Assembly (NCBI RefSeq): GCF_011039175.1
Contig: NZ_JAAKEN010000011.1
Coordinates: 1 to 64,000, forward strand
Direction: 5' to 3'
Source of the DNA: Slackia sp. ZJ119
GTDB taxonomy: Bacteria; Actinomycetota; Coriobacteriia; Coriobacteriales; Eggerthellaceae
DNA length: 64,000 bases
Below the pieces are notes generated by a model. It saw only the letters and a program-made list of their open reading frames with translations. It was not told where the DNA came from and ran no database searches. Below are positions 28,601 through 43,600 of this stretch, in pieces. Positions within the stretch are counted from its first letter, which is position 1; the number at the start of each line of letters is the position of its first letter. The position numbers were made by a program, and so were the translations under genes.

Positions 28601-31600
28601 GGCTCGTTCGAGAAGCTGGTGGTGGACGCGCTCGGCGATCCGACTTCTGACGAGGCGATATTCCTGCAGCGGCTCAATGATTGCATTGAAACGGATGTTG
28701 ACGGCAATGTCATTATCGACAAGCAGTTCTGGGACGATGGGTACCTGTTGGGCGTTACGTTGGGCATCGATGGCTACGATTCCAAGGCTCAAGCGATGCA
28801 GAAGGGCGTTTATGATATGCGCTACATCGAGTTCTACGGTGTGGCGACGGCTCGAAACCTCATCAACGGGACGAAGGCCGACATGGGCTTGTCCGGCCAG
28901 TTCAGCACGAATTTGCCAGTAGCTCAATGGAACGTGACGTCTGACCCTGACGATGGCAAGGCTATTCTGAATTCCGTGCTGCATCCGGTCAATCCCGACC
29001 CGACTATGCAAGGCTTCTACACCTATCCGAACAGCAACGATGTTGGCGACCGCAAGTACAGTAACCCCAACCATAACCAATACGCTTACTGGAACAACAA
29101 GACGTCGGGGTATCGCACCTACCTGACGAACAACACGCGCTTTGCCATGGACGGCGCAAAGTTGGTTATCGGCGACTTGGCGTACAAGTACGAGTCTGCC
29201 GTGCCGGGCCACCCGAAAAGCCGATATACGCTCAACAACGCTTTGACGGACGGCGTGCTGCCTTTTGGCACGCGTCTCGGCCTCATGCCGTTGAAGCCTT
29301 CTGGCTATTATGGTGACAACGACGACGATTCGATAAAGATAAGCAAGAAGGTGTTCGAGGTCGGCACGGTCAGCGACCTGCAGGTGAAATACACCTTTGC
29401 GGGCACCATGCCTACGTATGGATTGGATGGTGCCCATGGGCCCACCGATACGACGTACCCCTCGGCAAGCGAATACCAGGGAAGTATTTCCATTTCAGGC
29501 GAATATCTCATTGCCAAGTGGAAGGATCTGCGCCACAAATCGCTGACTGCGGAAGAGCAGGATGTTCTCAATACGTGGAATGGCTATTACGATCGGGCGG
29601 GCCGTCAGTATGACTTCCCGACGTACAACTATCTGGACCAAGATAAGGAGGAAAAGGCCGGTTTCATTTCGGTCAATCGGGCGCTGTCTGTGGACAATGC
29701 CGGCAACTTGTACATCGATTCGCGTCTGTGGGCTGGCCGCGAATACACGCTGCATGGCAACAAAGTCGGCGGAGGCGGCTATTTGCAAGGGCTGGAGATG
29801 ACGTTTTCGGCCTTTGACCGGCGTGTGAAGACGAACACGGGCGCATATGTGGAAATTCAAGGCGTCACGAACCTTGCGCAAGGCACGTTCGACGGGACTG
29901 ATCCGAATCATCCGCGCGACTCCTACATTGATTATTGGGATATGCCGCTGACTTCGAAGTTCTCCACCAATTACGCTATTGCGTCATGGAACACTGAGAC
30001 GGGCAATACTCACAAGCGGGAGATCAAGCTGTTTCCCACGTTGTATCCGGTCAAGTTGAATGCCGATATCGTGGCGTTCGGTCCTTATAACGACCCCTAT
30101 GCGAACACTCCTGGTCTGAGCACCTGGGACCAGAGCGACTTGACGCAAAATCCTGCTGGCAAGTATCCGGTAAACAGCGGACAGGACCTGAAGAACTATC
30201 GTCGCGGGAATGCGTATAAACACGGGCCCGATAACCTAACCACCGACACGAAGAAGGTATATCGCGGCAAAGAAGGCGTTGGTCTTCGTCTGCCGATGAA
30301 GAACAGCAGCAGCTTTGTGTTGGATGGTCGCATCAAGGCCAAATACGTTGCCGACATCGGCATCATGAAGAACGGCAACGCAGAATACACCGGTGCCGAA
30401 ACTGGGTTTGCCAAAGCGGATTGGGGCTTCACGCCTTCAAAGCTCGTGTTCAGTAAGGCACTGTGCGAGAACGCGGATGACAACGTCGAATACGTCATGA
30501 TCCACACGAAGGCTCCCGTTGATGGTTCCTCCACCGATCTGACGCAAAAGATTTCCGGAGAGGATCTTTACAGATATTGGGCCTATGATCCTGATCCTGC
30601 GTGGACTGGCTATGAATATCTGTGGTGGCTAAAGAGCTACAAGAACAATGACATGTCTGGCAACAATGCGACGTATGGCAATCTCGTTCTCAATGCGCCT
30701 GGCTGGAGCGATGGCGATACTGAAAAGATCCGCTACATCACGAAAATAGAAATCGTATTCAAGAACTTCCCGGCCGGGGCCGATGGCAAGTACTTTGTCG
30801 AAGTGTATGGCAAGGCCACCTCGCTTGGCACGGCGAACATTGAAACGACGTTCCAGACGTATTACGACGAAGACACGCACAGCGATCACCATTGGGACTG
30901 GGCGACAAACCATGCTCCGGCGGGCAACACAGTAAAAGACGAGATCAATCTACAGACCGTGCTTGATCCGGTGGAGCCGGTTGCTACGGTGGTTCCGTTC
31001 GGCATGCATCCTGCTGCGAATCCTGGCGGCAACAGCAGCGTCATGGGTGCGCGCTTGCCGGGCGCGACAGACTGTCGACCTGGCAGCGTGAACGGCAACA
31101 ACAACATCGCACTCGGCGGCTCTGGCGTGAACCAAAACGGCACGACGGGCAAATATGTGCCCGGCGTCAGCGGCGGCTCTGGCTACGACAAAATCGGCAA
31201 GCGTTGGGCCTACAGCGGCCGGCGCGGTTCCGGCTTCCGCCTGTACTTGGAAAACAAAAGCACGACGTTTGCGATGTACATGGGCGCTCGGGCAACTCTG
31301 ACGCTGAGTGACCGCAGCCTTGTCAATGACGCGAGCACACGTACGAATTTTACGACGAACGTCGTGGTTCTCAGCAAGAAGGCCCTTGAAAGCGTGCTTG
31401 CCGGCTTCCAGCCAGGCGCTGTAGGTCTGCAATCGCCGCTTGGCCCGAATGATGATGCCATCAATATGACGTTCAAGCATTCTGGCGGCGTTGCCGATTC
31501 GCACCTGGATTTGAAGGGAATTGCTATCAATTTCGATACGTCCACGTATCCTAAGCTCACCTCCGCGAGTGCGGTCAAGGAGTGGCTGGACGGCAATGGC

Positions 31601-34600
31601 ACCTATGGCTCCGATAAGATCGCGTGGCACAACGGCAACCTGCTGATCAAGGGCCACTGGACGGCCGACAAAATGAAGCGGGTCGAAGTAGCGATGAAGT
31701 ATTTCAATCGCAACGTCATCAACGTCGAGCCTTCTGCCAGCAACCCTCTTCCCGACTGGGCGTTCATCGAGTTGTACGGCACGGCTGAAGACTATGCTGG
31801 TACGTATAGCAGCTATAACAACGACACTGCTGGATCCATTGCGATGACAGGCGTCTTCGCGACGGATTATCCAACTCCCGCGCTGAATGACACTACCAAG
31901 GAGCATACAGCGAAGGCTGCCCTGTATTCTACGTTGGACCAGGTGCGTCCTTGGGTTTCGTCGTATTCGTACACTGGAGCCAATGGTCCTGCAGATTTGG
32001 GCGTTACCAAGCGGTATGAGTCGAAGCCGGTGTTGACGCACGTTAAAAACAGTCCCGACGTAGACGACACGAACCCGGTGGCTCTTTCGTTCGAGGAAAG
32101 TTCTGGCTTCCGAGCAGTGTTTAAAAACGACTCCGATTACGCCATGCCGAACAATTCTCTTATCACTCTCGAAATGAAGTACAACCAGCCTCGCTGGTGG
32201 AGCCACAGCACTGGAACTGACCCTTCGACGCACATTGACAATTCTGACCCGTTCAACCAGTCTTTGAGCTATGGCAAGGCGGGCAACATTGGCTTTAGGA
32301 CGACCAGCCTGACGTTCAGCAAAGACTTCCTTACTGCTGCGGATATCAAGAGCATCAAGTTCACCTACGTTCCCTATGACAAGACGTCTCCAACAAGTGC
32401 CAAAACATATGAAGACACTCAGAACAGCCAGGCTTTAGCGACGCTGCTCGCCGGTCAAACTGCGACGGGGCTCAGACTGCACAAGGATGCATGGAACAAT
32501 GGCGACCTTCTGAAAGTCGAGATAACGTTGAAGAGCTTTGCCGAGGGCGTTTCCAACGATGCGGCGTTCGTCGATTTCTTCGGCTATCCTATGGATTCCC
32601 CGGACGTGAACGAAGATTATTACATGCCGATGGTAAGGGCTGGCGACTATTCTCGGTTGACGGCTAATCCTCTTGGCCACTACATGGACTACGAGGAATG
32701 GTTGACCCTCGACGGCAAGTTCACGGTGAATTATCCGAATAGTAAACTGTGGAACACCATTGGACGTGCTGGGACGTCCAATGGCGCCACCGATTCACGT
32801 CTGCGGTTCTACTCATACGACTCCGACCAGACGGCCATGCGCATTCGTTTGGGCAAGCCGGAATTCGGCAGCGAGGTGTATGCCGCTTTCAAGCCCAAGA
32901 CCACGTCCCCCAGCGTCGTCAACGCCACTCCGCTGCGCACCATTGCCGATCATGATCTTGAGCGCAACCTGGCACCTGCCGCTTATGGCGACGACGAAAA
33001 ACCCTACCAGTTCTTCGACAACGTGAATACCCACGATCCTGTCACTACGACGCGTATGGAACACGGCGCTGCGTTCAGGGCCTATGTGTGGAATGCCGGC
33101 AAGGCGGCGCCTGAATCCGAGTTGACCATCAAAACGTCCAACGAGCAGGAATTTACCGATACGACGCTGGCACAGAATAACGGCATCAACAATAGGTTCG
33201 CTGGACTGAACGTGCAAAAGATCGGCTTCAGCAAGAAGCTGCTTGAAAAAACCGAGATCAAGAGTGTTGAGATCACGTATCTCAGCAATGCGAATGGCGC
33301 TGAGCAAAAGAAAGAGTTGAGCTGGGCCCAATTGATGGCTGCAGCATCAACGGAATCTGTCAATGGCAGCAACTTGACGAATCCTGCCACCGATGGCGGT
33401 GTGATCGTATCTGCTACCGATACCAATCTGTGGGGGCAGTCTGCCGGTCAGTACGTGCGCCAGGTCAAGGTGAAGTTTGAAAAGGTGCTTGGCGGCACTG
33501 CGAAGGGCGACGATCTGTATGTCGAGCTGTACGGCTATACCGACGTGGCTGGCCGCAGGATCAAAGCTCATTCCCAGTTCAAGACCACGCCGCCGACGGC
33601 GGTTGGCACTGCGTGGAACTTTTCAGGCAGTTCTATCAACGCCGAGTCCGATGCCGAAATGAACTGTCTGCTGGAAAACTACAAGAGCAAAGCGAAGACG
33701 GAGGCTTTCAGCGCGGCGTCCGGCGTAGGCCTGGCGACGGGCGGCCAGCTCAACGACGAATTCAAACGCGGCGACTACGGCGCGTACGGCTCTGGTTGGC
33801 GATTCACGCTTACGTCCGACGTGACCGACAAGACGATGCCGCACGCCATGTTCGAAACCGATGACATTGCCATGCAGCCCTATGCCGGTTCGAATACCTT
33901 CATGTCTAACAAGAATGTCAACCTGAACGTGACGAAGGTGCTCGTGTCCAAGGGCGTGTTCGAGCGCGCCGTCACACCGGACGAGGACGATCCAACCCAA
34001 ATGAAACAAGGCGTGATCGAGCTGCGCATACGCTTCAGCGGAGAAAGCGGCTCTGCGGTTCGCACCGTCTCTATGCCTATTGACAAAGTGTTGGCTGCGT
34101 TTGCCGATCCGACCACGGGCGAGGCGCCGGCGGATGCCAACGACCTTATGGCGAACTATGTCGGCCAAGAGTCGGAGGCGTTCCCGGCGTCTGAAGTAAT
34201 CGGGCCGCTGCCGGGGCAGACCGCTCCTTATGCGGTGCCGGCAAAGGCCTTGACGGTGACCGACCAAGGCCTGGTCATCAACAAGCTTGCTTGGGGCAAG
34301 TTGAATTACTTCCGCAGCCTGGCCATTCCCATGACGGGCTTCCAGAACGGCAACTACAACGGTGCGACTGCCTTTGTGGAATACTACGGCTTCGGCGACT
34401 ACCGCTTTGACCAGGAGATGGTGGGCGATCTGCGCACCAATTACACCGACGAGCTGCTTTCTACGTGGAACGCGCATGGCTATGACGATGCCGAATTGAT
34501 GATCGGCGTGCCGCAGTATCGTCCGCAAATGGACTTGTACTCGTATGTGAATCGCGACGAGGACCAGCTGAACAAGGATGTAGACGGAGCGTCGCTGGAT

Positions 34601-37600
34601 CTATTCGAGACGCATCTCAATGACAATAACTTGTGGTCGGCAGGCTATGACTACGCGACGCATCCTCGTGCGTACTATCGATATGAAGGCACGGGATATC
34701 GGGCGGTCGTCACCAATGCCAGCGCTATCCCTATGAATTCCGTGGCCATAGAAGACGACGAGTCGGTTTTTGCCGGCAACAACGCAAACGGCGACCCTCT
34801 GGGTGGCGCGAGCATCAAGCATGGCGGTGCCGTCATTGTGCTGGGCGAATTGAAACCGGGCACCGTAGGCTACAAATGGGACGGCATCAGTCCAGAAGCA
34901 CTGAACTATCGCGAAAACGCCTACGGCAATGAAACGACCGGCATTTTAGGCAATGCAGGCCTTCACACGAACGTGCTGACCATCGGCAAGAACTTGATTG
35001 CGGGGACTGGAAACGATCCGGAGTCGATCGAGTTCGTGTCGTACAAATCGACAAATCCTCTTACAGGACTTACCCCTCATGTCGTCACCATCGATTTGAA
35101 GCAGGCCAAGCAGTGGATTGCGGGAACGGTGCAGCCTCCGGCGCATATCACCGTTTCGGCGACGGGAGACTTGGTCATCGGCGAAGGCGCGTGGGGCAAG
35201 CCTGTGGCAGGCGGTTACGAGAAGCAAGACCTGTACCGCGTGACGATCAAGTACACGAATTTCGCTGGCAGTGCGGTGAACAGCAATGCCAATGTGCAGA
35301 CGACCAGGAACTACATTGACATGGTCGGCCACGCCATCGACTCGCCGAACAAGCTGACGTTGGACGGCGGGCCGTACTGCCATTGGGATCCGCTGGCTGC
35401 TTCTTATAAATTCTGGTACAACGACTCCGATAACCCTGACCGTGTCTATGAGGTCATCGACCTGCCGGGCAGGGTGGAATCCCGCTATGACGTTTCTTCG
35501 TGGAACCGCTTTACTGAACAAGTAGACCCGAACGATCATTGGGGCCAGAACTACAACGACTACAACGAGAAGACGTGCTCCTATGACTACGGTCGCGTGT
35601 TCGCCCAGGTGGCACCTGTTTCGCCGAAGGTCGAAGGCCGCACGTATATGGACAACAGCCTGAAGCATGCGCTCAAATACACTGGCAGCACGCCTCCGGT
35701 TTTGAGTTATAGCACCACTTCGGATGCATATTTCGACGAGCTTGGCGCGGCGTATCAGTTCCAATTCACGAATTACACGGACCTGGATGCTTCGGCGGAT
35801 TCGTGGACCGGCTCGGACACGTGGCCTTTGAACATCTATGACGGTGGAAAAGACTACGACATGTTCGACTCGGTCATCAAGCTGGAGGCGGTGCCGAAAG
35901 ATCCGCTCAATGCTGCTTTGGACAACCTGCCGCTGTTCCAAAACCTTCAATTGAAGGTACAGGACTTCTTGACGACGGAGCTGGCCATCTCCAAAGGCTT
36001 CCTTGCGGCTACGAGCGATCCTGACGGGGCGAACACGATCGGTTTGAACACCAAGGCGGGCAACCGCATGGGCTCCGTCAAGATTAGATACGTTCCGAAG
36101 AATTCCACTGCGACGTTGAACTGCATATTCGAATTCAAGAACGACGGATCGATTCTGGATCTGTGCAAGTACTACGACGCGTCGACGGGCCACATTGTCA
36201 TTCCGTACAAGGCATGGGACAACGGTTATCTGTTGTCGGTTGAAATACACCCGAAGCTGTTCAAGGGCGGCACGAATGAGTCTGACAAGGCCCTCATCGA
36301 ATTTTTCGGCAAGGCCACCAACGTCAAGGACGATATGGACGTGGCGGGTTCGTTCGGGACGGAATACCTGGACTACAACAACGTCTATCGCACGGAACTG
36401 AACTTCTCGGACACGCGCGCTGCATGGCCGGCCCGTACCGGACGTCTGGACGGCGAGATTGCCCCCGTGAAACCCATATCGGACGTGTATGTGTATTCGG
36501 ACAAAACGTCTGCCAACGCGAACCTGAACTACAGGGGTTTGTCTGGCGAGAACGGCAGCTGGGTCACGGATACCTCGCCGATTCCGCTCAAAGGGCTTGA
36601 CGTGTACATCGGCGAGCTGAAATCCGGCTGGCGTTTCTGGATAGAGAATCCCAGCAATCACAAGATGCCGCACAGCAAACTGGTCATCGACAAGTTCAGG
36701 GCCGATGAGCTTGACGGCATGTGGCGTGGCTTCGAGACCGAGCAGGTAACGTTCTCGAACAAGTTCATGAATTCGATAAAGAGCGGCTATTCAGCTACCG
36801 AAGTCATACCTGGCACGGTAACGCTGAAGTACCTGAAACAGGGAAGCGGCTCTGCAGCGGCCCCGGTTTCGGGTTTGCAAGTGACGAATGTGAGCGCCGT
36901 CGGCGCTTCTTCGAACCCGCCCACCGACCGGACCAGCACGTTTACGGCAGGTACCGACTATGGCGTCGACCCGTTGTGGATGGCTCCCGATCCGGCAGCT
37001 GCGGACGTGACGTTGCAGCTTGTAGATAATAAAATGGGATACACTTTCGATGCGATGATCGGCAAGCCGGGCCAAACCCTCATAACGAGCGATCCCTCGT
37101 CGAGCCTGCATCTGCCACAGCCGACGGCTACCAATTACGACTTCCTTGGTTGGGACACTCAGGAAAATCCGGCCGACCAGGTGGTCGATCCGGTGAGCGC
37201 GACGGGCGATTTGAACGCACTGCCCGATGCGGACACCACGCTGTATGCGAAATGGAAGGCAAAGCCCGTGTCGGCTGGTGGCAACGTCAGCGTGAGCAAG
37301 GCTTCCGGCATCATGGAGCGCACGCGAATCGACATTAATTACATGCCCGCCCAGGACCGCAAGTTGACCAACATTACGGTGAAGGGTGCAGGCGGCACGG
37401 AATATTCGGTCATCAATGACAACGGTCAGTTCTACTTCATCATGCCCGCCGAAAACGTGAGCGTGACTGCCACCTTTGGCTATTTGACTGATTCGTCGTT
37501 TACCGGCTCAACGGTGCCCACGCTCAACGGCACCGAGCAGTCCAAAACATATGCTCTCAACGACGTGCTCGGTCGCGGCAATCCAGACGAGCAGGGTATT

Positions 37601-40600
37601 TCTCCTGAGTTGAAGAAGATGCGTCAGTGGTTCAACGCTCATCCTGGCGTGTTCAAACGTTTGGAAGACAACGTCTCTGGCACTCCCGGCCACTGGAGCA
37701 CCAATACCTCCGGTGTCTGGAAGAGCGGCTATTTGCGATCCATTGAGATCGATCTGGACTATTTCGCTCCTAAGATCGAGAATCAGGATCCCGCACTTGC
37801 GCCGTCGAGCTATGCCTACACAACCGACAACACGTCCTACATTGACGTGTGGGGCATGCCGACGAAGGTGACCGACGGCGCGCAGTCGCCGGTGCCCAAC
37901 TATGCCAAGCTGAACGGTGCATTCGGGCTGAACCTGCCTATCGACTCGTGGAACAAAGACTCTTCTGGCAATTGGATCGGCGGGGAAGACGACGGTTACA
38001 TGAAGGTGCATACCGTCGTGCCTGACTTGACCGTGGAATACGAGTATGGCAAGGCCAATGATGGGGTAGGCCACACGGAAAACATCCGGTACAAAAAGGA
38101 TGCAAACGGCAACTACGTGCTTGATGCATACGGCAACAAACAGCCGATTTACAAGCTGGATGCCTACGGGAATATTCTCTACGACGAGAACGACCAACCG
38201 ATTTTGGATTACGACCAGGACGGTGCAGCGTATCGCTGGGGCGAAGGCAAGGACATCGGCGAGTGGTCACGTTGGAAGTACACGCTGGAAAACAACACGA
38301 AGGCATCAGCCGACGGCATCAATGTGGTCATGGCGCTCCAGGACGTTACCTCTTCGAATCATGGCTTCATCACCACGAAGCTGGAAATCGGGGGCTTGAA
38401 CACGGGCGACGTGCAGGCTGATGGCGTCAAGCACAAGGCTGGCCGCGTCAACGAGATTCAGCTGTATGGCTATAATGCATATGGCGCACTGTTAGCCCCA
38501 GGAAACAAGTTCAACACTCCTCAGATTTCCTTCACGATGCAGGAGCTGTGGAAAGCCAATGAAAAGTATCATGAGGCGACGGGAGCTTATCTGTTCAATG
38601 GCGGCACGCTGACGCTTCCGCTCGAAAACGAGACCGATTCGGCCTACGACTCGAAGGGGTATTACAAGAGCTTTGAAAAGCTGTGCGAGGCGGTCAATGA
38701 GGCCAACGGCTACAACGTTGGTGATCCGAGATGCAAGAAGGCGAGCGACTTGACTCTTCCGGTCGCCATGGTGACGGTGAACTTGTCGCGTTTCACGTCT
38801 ACGAACAGCTCTTTGCTTGGCGGTGCTGCGCCGTTTACGGCCTATTTGTACGGCGTGCCGCGCACGCACGGATCGGCGCTTCACAAAATGACGTCGACGA
38901 TGGACTTCTATGCGCTGGCCGATTTCTACGGACACATCGAAACCGCTAAAGGCCTTGACGTCGAGGTGCACGAGCATGTGGCCGACATCACTGGCAAGGC
39001 GATTCCGGACCAAGGCCACCAGCAGGGCCGGGTCGGCTATGGCGACAACAACGTAGGTTATGAGTTCACGTTCACGTCGAGCGACTACAATCGCGCTGAC
39101 AAGTCGAAGCTGCACCTGACGTTCGACAGCGTGTCGCAGAAGACCGCGACCACCGCGAAAGTGCGGGGCTTCAAGACGAAGACGCTCACCTTCACGAACT
39201 TGAGGACTGCTGGCACGAATGGGCGCTCCCGCGACAAGTCGAGCCTCGATAAGGTGGAGCTCAGATTCGTTCCCAGCACGCTTTCGGCGGTGGCAATTGT
39301 TGATCCTTCGACGCCGCCATTGTTAACGAGTATGGAGCTGGTCACGTTCGGTGCGTCGGAATTCACTAATGCAGTCACTCAAACGCTTGATTTGACGAAC
39401 AATCCCAAAACGAAGACGTATCTCGAACAGGGCTATTACCTGTATTCGGTCGACATTCACTACAACAACCTTGACCCGAACTACGAGATACACCATCCGT
39501 CTGGCAATAATGATTACAATAATGCAAAACTTACGGTAAAGGCGCTCGGCACGGCGGAGTGGTACAACCATCAGAAAAACGAGCGGCGCTCCTGCGTCTG
39601 CACGGATGTCGGCGATGACAGCCCCATCGACATGTATGTGAATCCGCATCATGCCCATATGCTGCATGCTACGCTCGACTACGACCGCTACGATAGTGGC
39701 GCGACTGAGTCCAACGTGTCGTTCAACTGCGCCGCGCTCGATGCGCGTCCGGCCACGTTGGGCGTGCGTTCGCATGTGTTCTACGGCAACTACAACCAGC
39801 CGTTGAGTGCGCTTGTCACCGACTATACCGAACAGACGAAGACGGATGCGGACAAGTCCCAGCCTGCATTGCCGGCGAATGAAACCGACCGCAACCGCAC
39901 TGAAGTGGCGGTGCCGTATGCCAAGCCGTTCCTGTACTACGCCAGCATGTTCAATACCGAGCCCAAAGGCTACTGGTCTGACGAGAACGATCCTGCCCAC
40001 AAGATCTATATGGACGGCTACACCTACAGTTCGCCTGCGAGAAACGTGATGGACGATGTCGACGTCACCGTGTCGCTGCCGACCGAATGGGAAAACGTCA
40101 ACGGCGGCGTCGGCACTGCTGACTGGCAAGTCACAGGCTATCACGTCAACGAAATGGTGTTGGCACAGCAGTTCCTGTCGCGCTTCCCGGCGGAAAAGGT
40201 CGGAAACATCGTGTTGACCGGGTACAAGCCTTATAGTGCGTCGGGGGTGCTTACCTCCATCGAGAAGGTGCTGGAACCTGTGGTGGTTGCCACGACGAAC
40301 GGTGTCGTGACCACCTACAAGCTGACGGGCTTCAAAACGAAAGACAAGAACAATGCTGATTATCTGATCGGTCTGCAGGCAGACGGCAGCTTCCGCTTGA
40401 CCGACACTCAGTTTGTGACAGATCTTGGCGTCGAGGTGATCAGGGAGATCAAGCTGGTCTCGTGGAAAGGCATGAGCAAGCACCATGCGTCAGAGGGCAT
40501 AGGTTCGCAAAACATCAAGCTGATCGGGTATATGGACTCGCGCATGGGCAAAGAGTGCCCGATCACCATCAAAAGCGAAACGCACATGTGCGGCTTCCGG

Positions 40601-43600
40601 CCCGACCCCGATGGTCTGAACGGCACGGTCGACAATTACATCACCACGGCGCGCGACCGTTCGTGCGTGCTGGTGTCCAAAATGTATTTCGACACGGTTA
40701 TGCGCGCCGGCTACTACGACAACACGATCAGTCCGACTGTCGGTACGGGCTACGGCAACAGCTCGCGTTTCACTGGCGCCAGCAAGGGGTCCAATGATTC
40801 AGGGCACAAGAAGACTGAGCCGGATGCCAACACGCTGGCCCGGGGCGAGAGGAAGGGCGACTTGACTGTCGGCTACAAGTCCATGGTCTCCTTTGTGGCC
40901 GATTTCCGCCAAGTGGAAACGACTCCGAATGAGCAGCACAATTTCCCTGAAAACACGCTGTTCTTCGAACAAGCAGGAACATCAGCTTACAAGATCAACC
41001 ATACAAGCGCCGCCGGGAGTGCTCCTGGCAATGATCCGACGTCCAGCGATGGAGCAAATAGAGAGTGGTATGCTCAGAAATATGGCTATCCATGGGATGG
41101 TTCTGATACGAGCGACTACAAAAATGTCAGCTCGTGGTTCAACAACCGCTTCCCCGACCATAAGGTGAACGAGTACTATAAGACGGTCGGTTCGAAAACC
41201 TACGACACGGCGGCGCGGGTGAAGCTGATCCAAACGCTGCCGTACACTCAGTTCGATGCGTATTACATAAAGATCCGCGAAGCTGCAATGCCGTATCTGG
41301 AAAGCGTCGACGTCACGTACCAAGACGGCAAGACGATTCATATTGCGAAAAGCGAGATTCAAGGTTTGAACTCGGCGAATGCAAGCGCATGGCGGTCGCG
41401 TCAAGCAGAGGAGTCCCATAAAGGGTACAGCGGCAACTACCTCCGCCTCAACCTGCTCAATTTGGCATCCCAGCCTGGCGGCAATTCGAACGAGCTTGAG
41501 CATAAGTTCGGCGACCAGATTGCCCACGCCTATCGTTCGCCCTTCTCGGATTACACCGCTGATAAAGAGTTGCATCCTGTCGCAAAAATCGAATATACGT
41601 TGAAGATCAACCAGACGTTGCCGACCAGCAATGCGTATAATCCGTTGGAGTATGGCCGCTGGGTGGAACGACAGGTAGAGAACGACGACAACCTTATTGA
41701 CTACCTGTCGTTTGAAGTGACCGGCCGCGCGTACAACCGGGGTGATGCGGTAAGCACGGTCGAGGCGAAAGTGACCGTCGGCGGTGCAGACAACGCTTCG
41801 TATCTCGATTCGGGCGTGCACAAGCCGGCCGAGCGCACCGATCGTCCGGACGCCAACAAGCGCGGCAACTTCTCGTACAAGAACTTCCGTCGCACTGGGG
41901 CTATATGCACTTCCTGTGGGAACTTCTACACTTGGGAAGAGGGTAAGATGCGCCACCTTATTTCCGAGTCGAAGCTGATCATCGAGAATTCGCGCAACTA
42001 CATCCGCAAAGGCGATTCGACCAAGACTTTGAAACTGGGTTTGGATGCGGCCAGCACTGCGGATGCCACCTACTCAGAAGACCGCAGTTTTGGGCTGGCC
42101 TTCTATCGCAAGCCGTATGGCAAGCAGAATGCGGCTGGCAATGACGTTGTCAAGTGGGACGAAAAGAACGGGCAGGGCAAGCTCATCGCCGATGACGACG
42201 TGGTCATTTCCGACACCATGCCCAAGACGCGGCGCTGGTCCGATACCGATTACTACGGATTCCTGGCAACTGGCATGACGTTCACGTACGACTCGGGCGT
42301 GTGGAAGCATTTGAATCCGTATAGGAACCCCATCAAATTGGAAGAGCAAGGCCACGAGTTCGACGCGATCAAGGACCGCATCTACATCAAGATCGTTACC
42401 GAACGGTCCAACGATCAAGGTGCGGTGAATGGCGGTTCGCAGCGCACGTACACCATCAGTCAAGATAAGACGCAGCGGACGCAAGGGGGCGTTACCGCAG
42501 AGCTTGATCAGAACGGCAACGTGATCGCCGGCAACAACGGCACGTCGTTCGGCTTGCGCAACCTGTTCAAGGACGGCGCTTATGCCAAAGACGCCAACAT
42601 CTGGTTCGTGCGCCAAACCGACAAGACCCCGGCGTTTGTCGGCAGCGCAGACAAGTCGACGCTGCTGAAGCTGCAGTTCGAGCAGGGTGAAAACGTGGTC
42701 AGCTTCGAGCTGCATCTTGGCCCCTATGCTGGTGCCGCCATGCGTTCCATCGAAACCACTGATTCGTTGGTGGGGAAGTACACGCCTGATAACGATGATG
42801 GTGGCAACAGCCTGGACTTTAAGATTCAGGGCCGCCCCTACATCTACAAGGACCAGACGACGCCGTCAGGGCTGCAGAGCAACAGCCTGCCCAATGATTG
42901 GAAGGCGAACGCCACGAATGAGGCGAAAGTCAAAGGCGTGCAGACGATTCATAACTCCAACGGCACCGGCGCAAGTTCTCTAGACACGCAGGCGAGCGAC
43001 ATCGGAAACAGCCATAAGTCGACCGACAAGGCCTACATCGTGGCTCGGCAGATAAAACGTGGCCTTGTCGCCTATATCCATGTGGAAAACCATGACGCCA
43101 AACCGTACTCAAACCCGAAGAGCATCACCGACTTCGTGAAAAACACCAACGTGGTGAATTCCTCGACCGACGTGCCGACCATCGCGACGTATGAGGTGCG
43201 TCTGCGCAACCGCGTCGACGGCAATTCAGAGGCGGACAAGGTGTCGCACATCAGGAAGATCACGCTGTCTTCAAAGATGGATTCTGACAATGACGGCATG
43301 TTCCGTCTGATGACGCTGTCCATTCCGAAGAACTTGGTGAGCGAAGCGGACCAGCAATGCAGTGGCAACAATTGTCTGGACTGCAACGATAATAAACGGT
43401 TCGTCATTACTTCCGCCAATCCCACGGCGCCGCATCCGGGCGACTACTACTATTGCAAGGCATGCGTTAAAGATTTCAATGACCATGTGAAAGAGGAGGG
43501 AGGGCAGAAGGTCATTGATCCGGCCTACACGCACACCTGCCCGAGCACCTGCACCTGCACTGATCGCGACGGCGAATGGTTCCGTGCAACGAACATTCGC

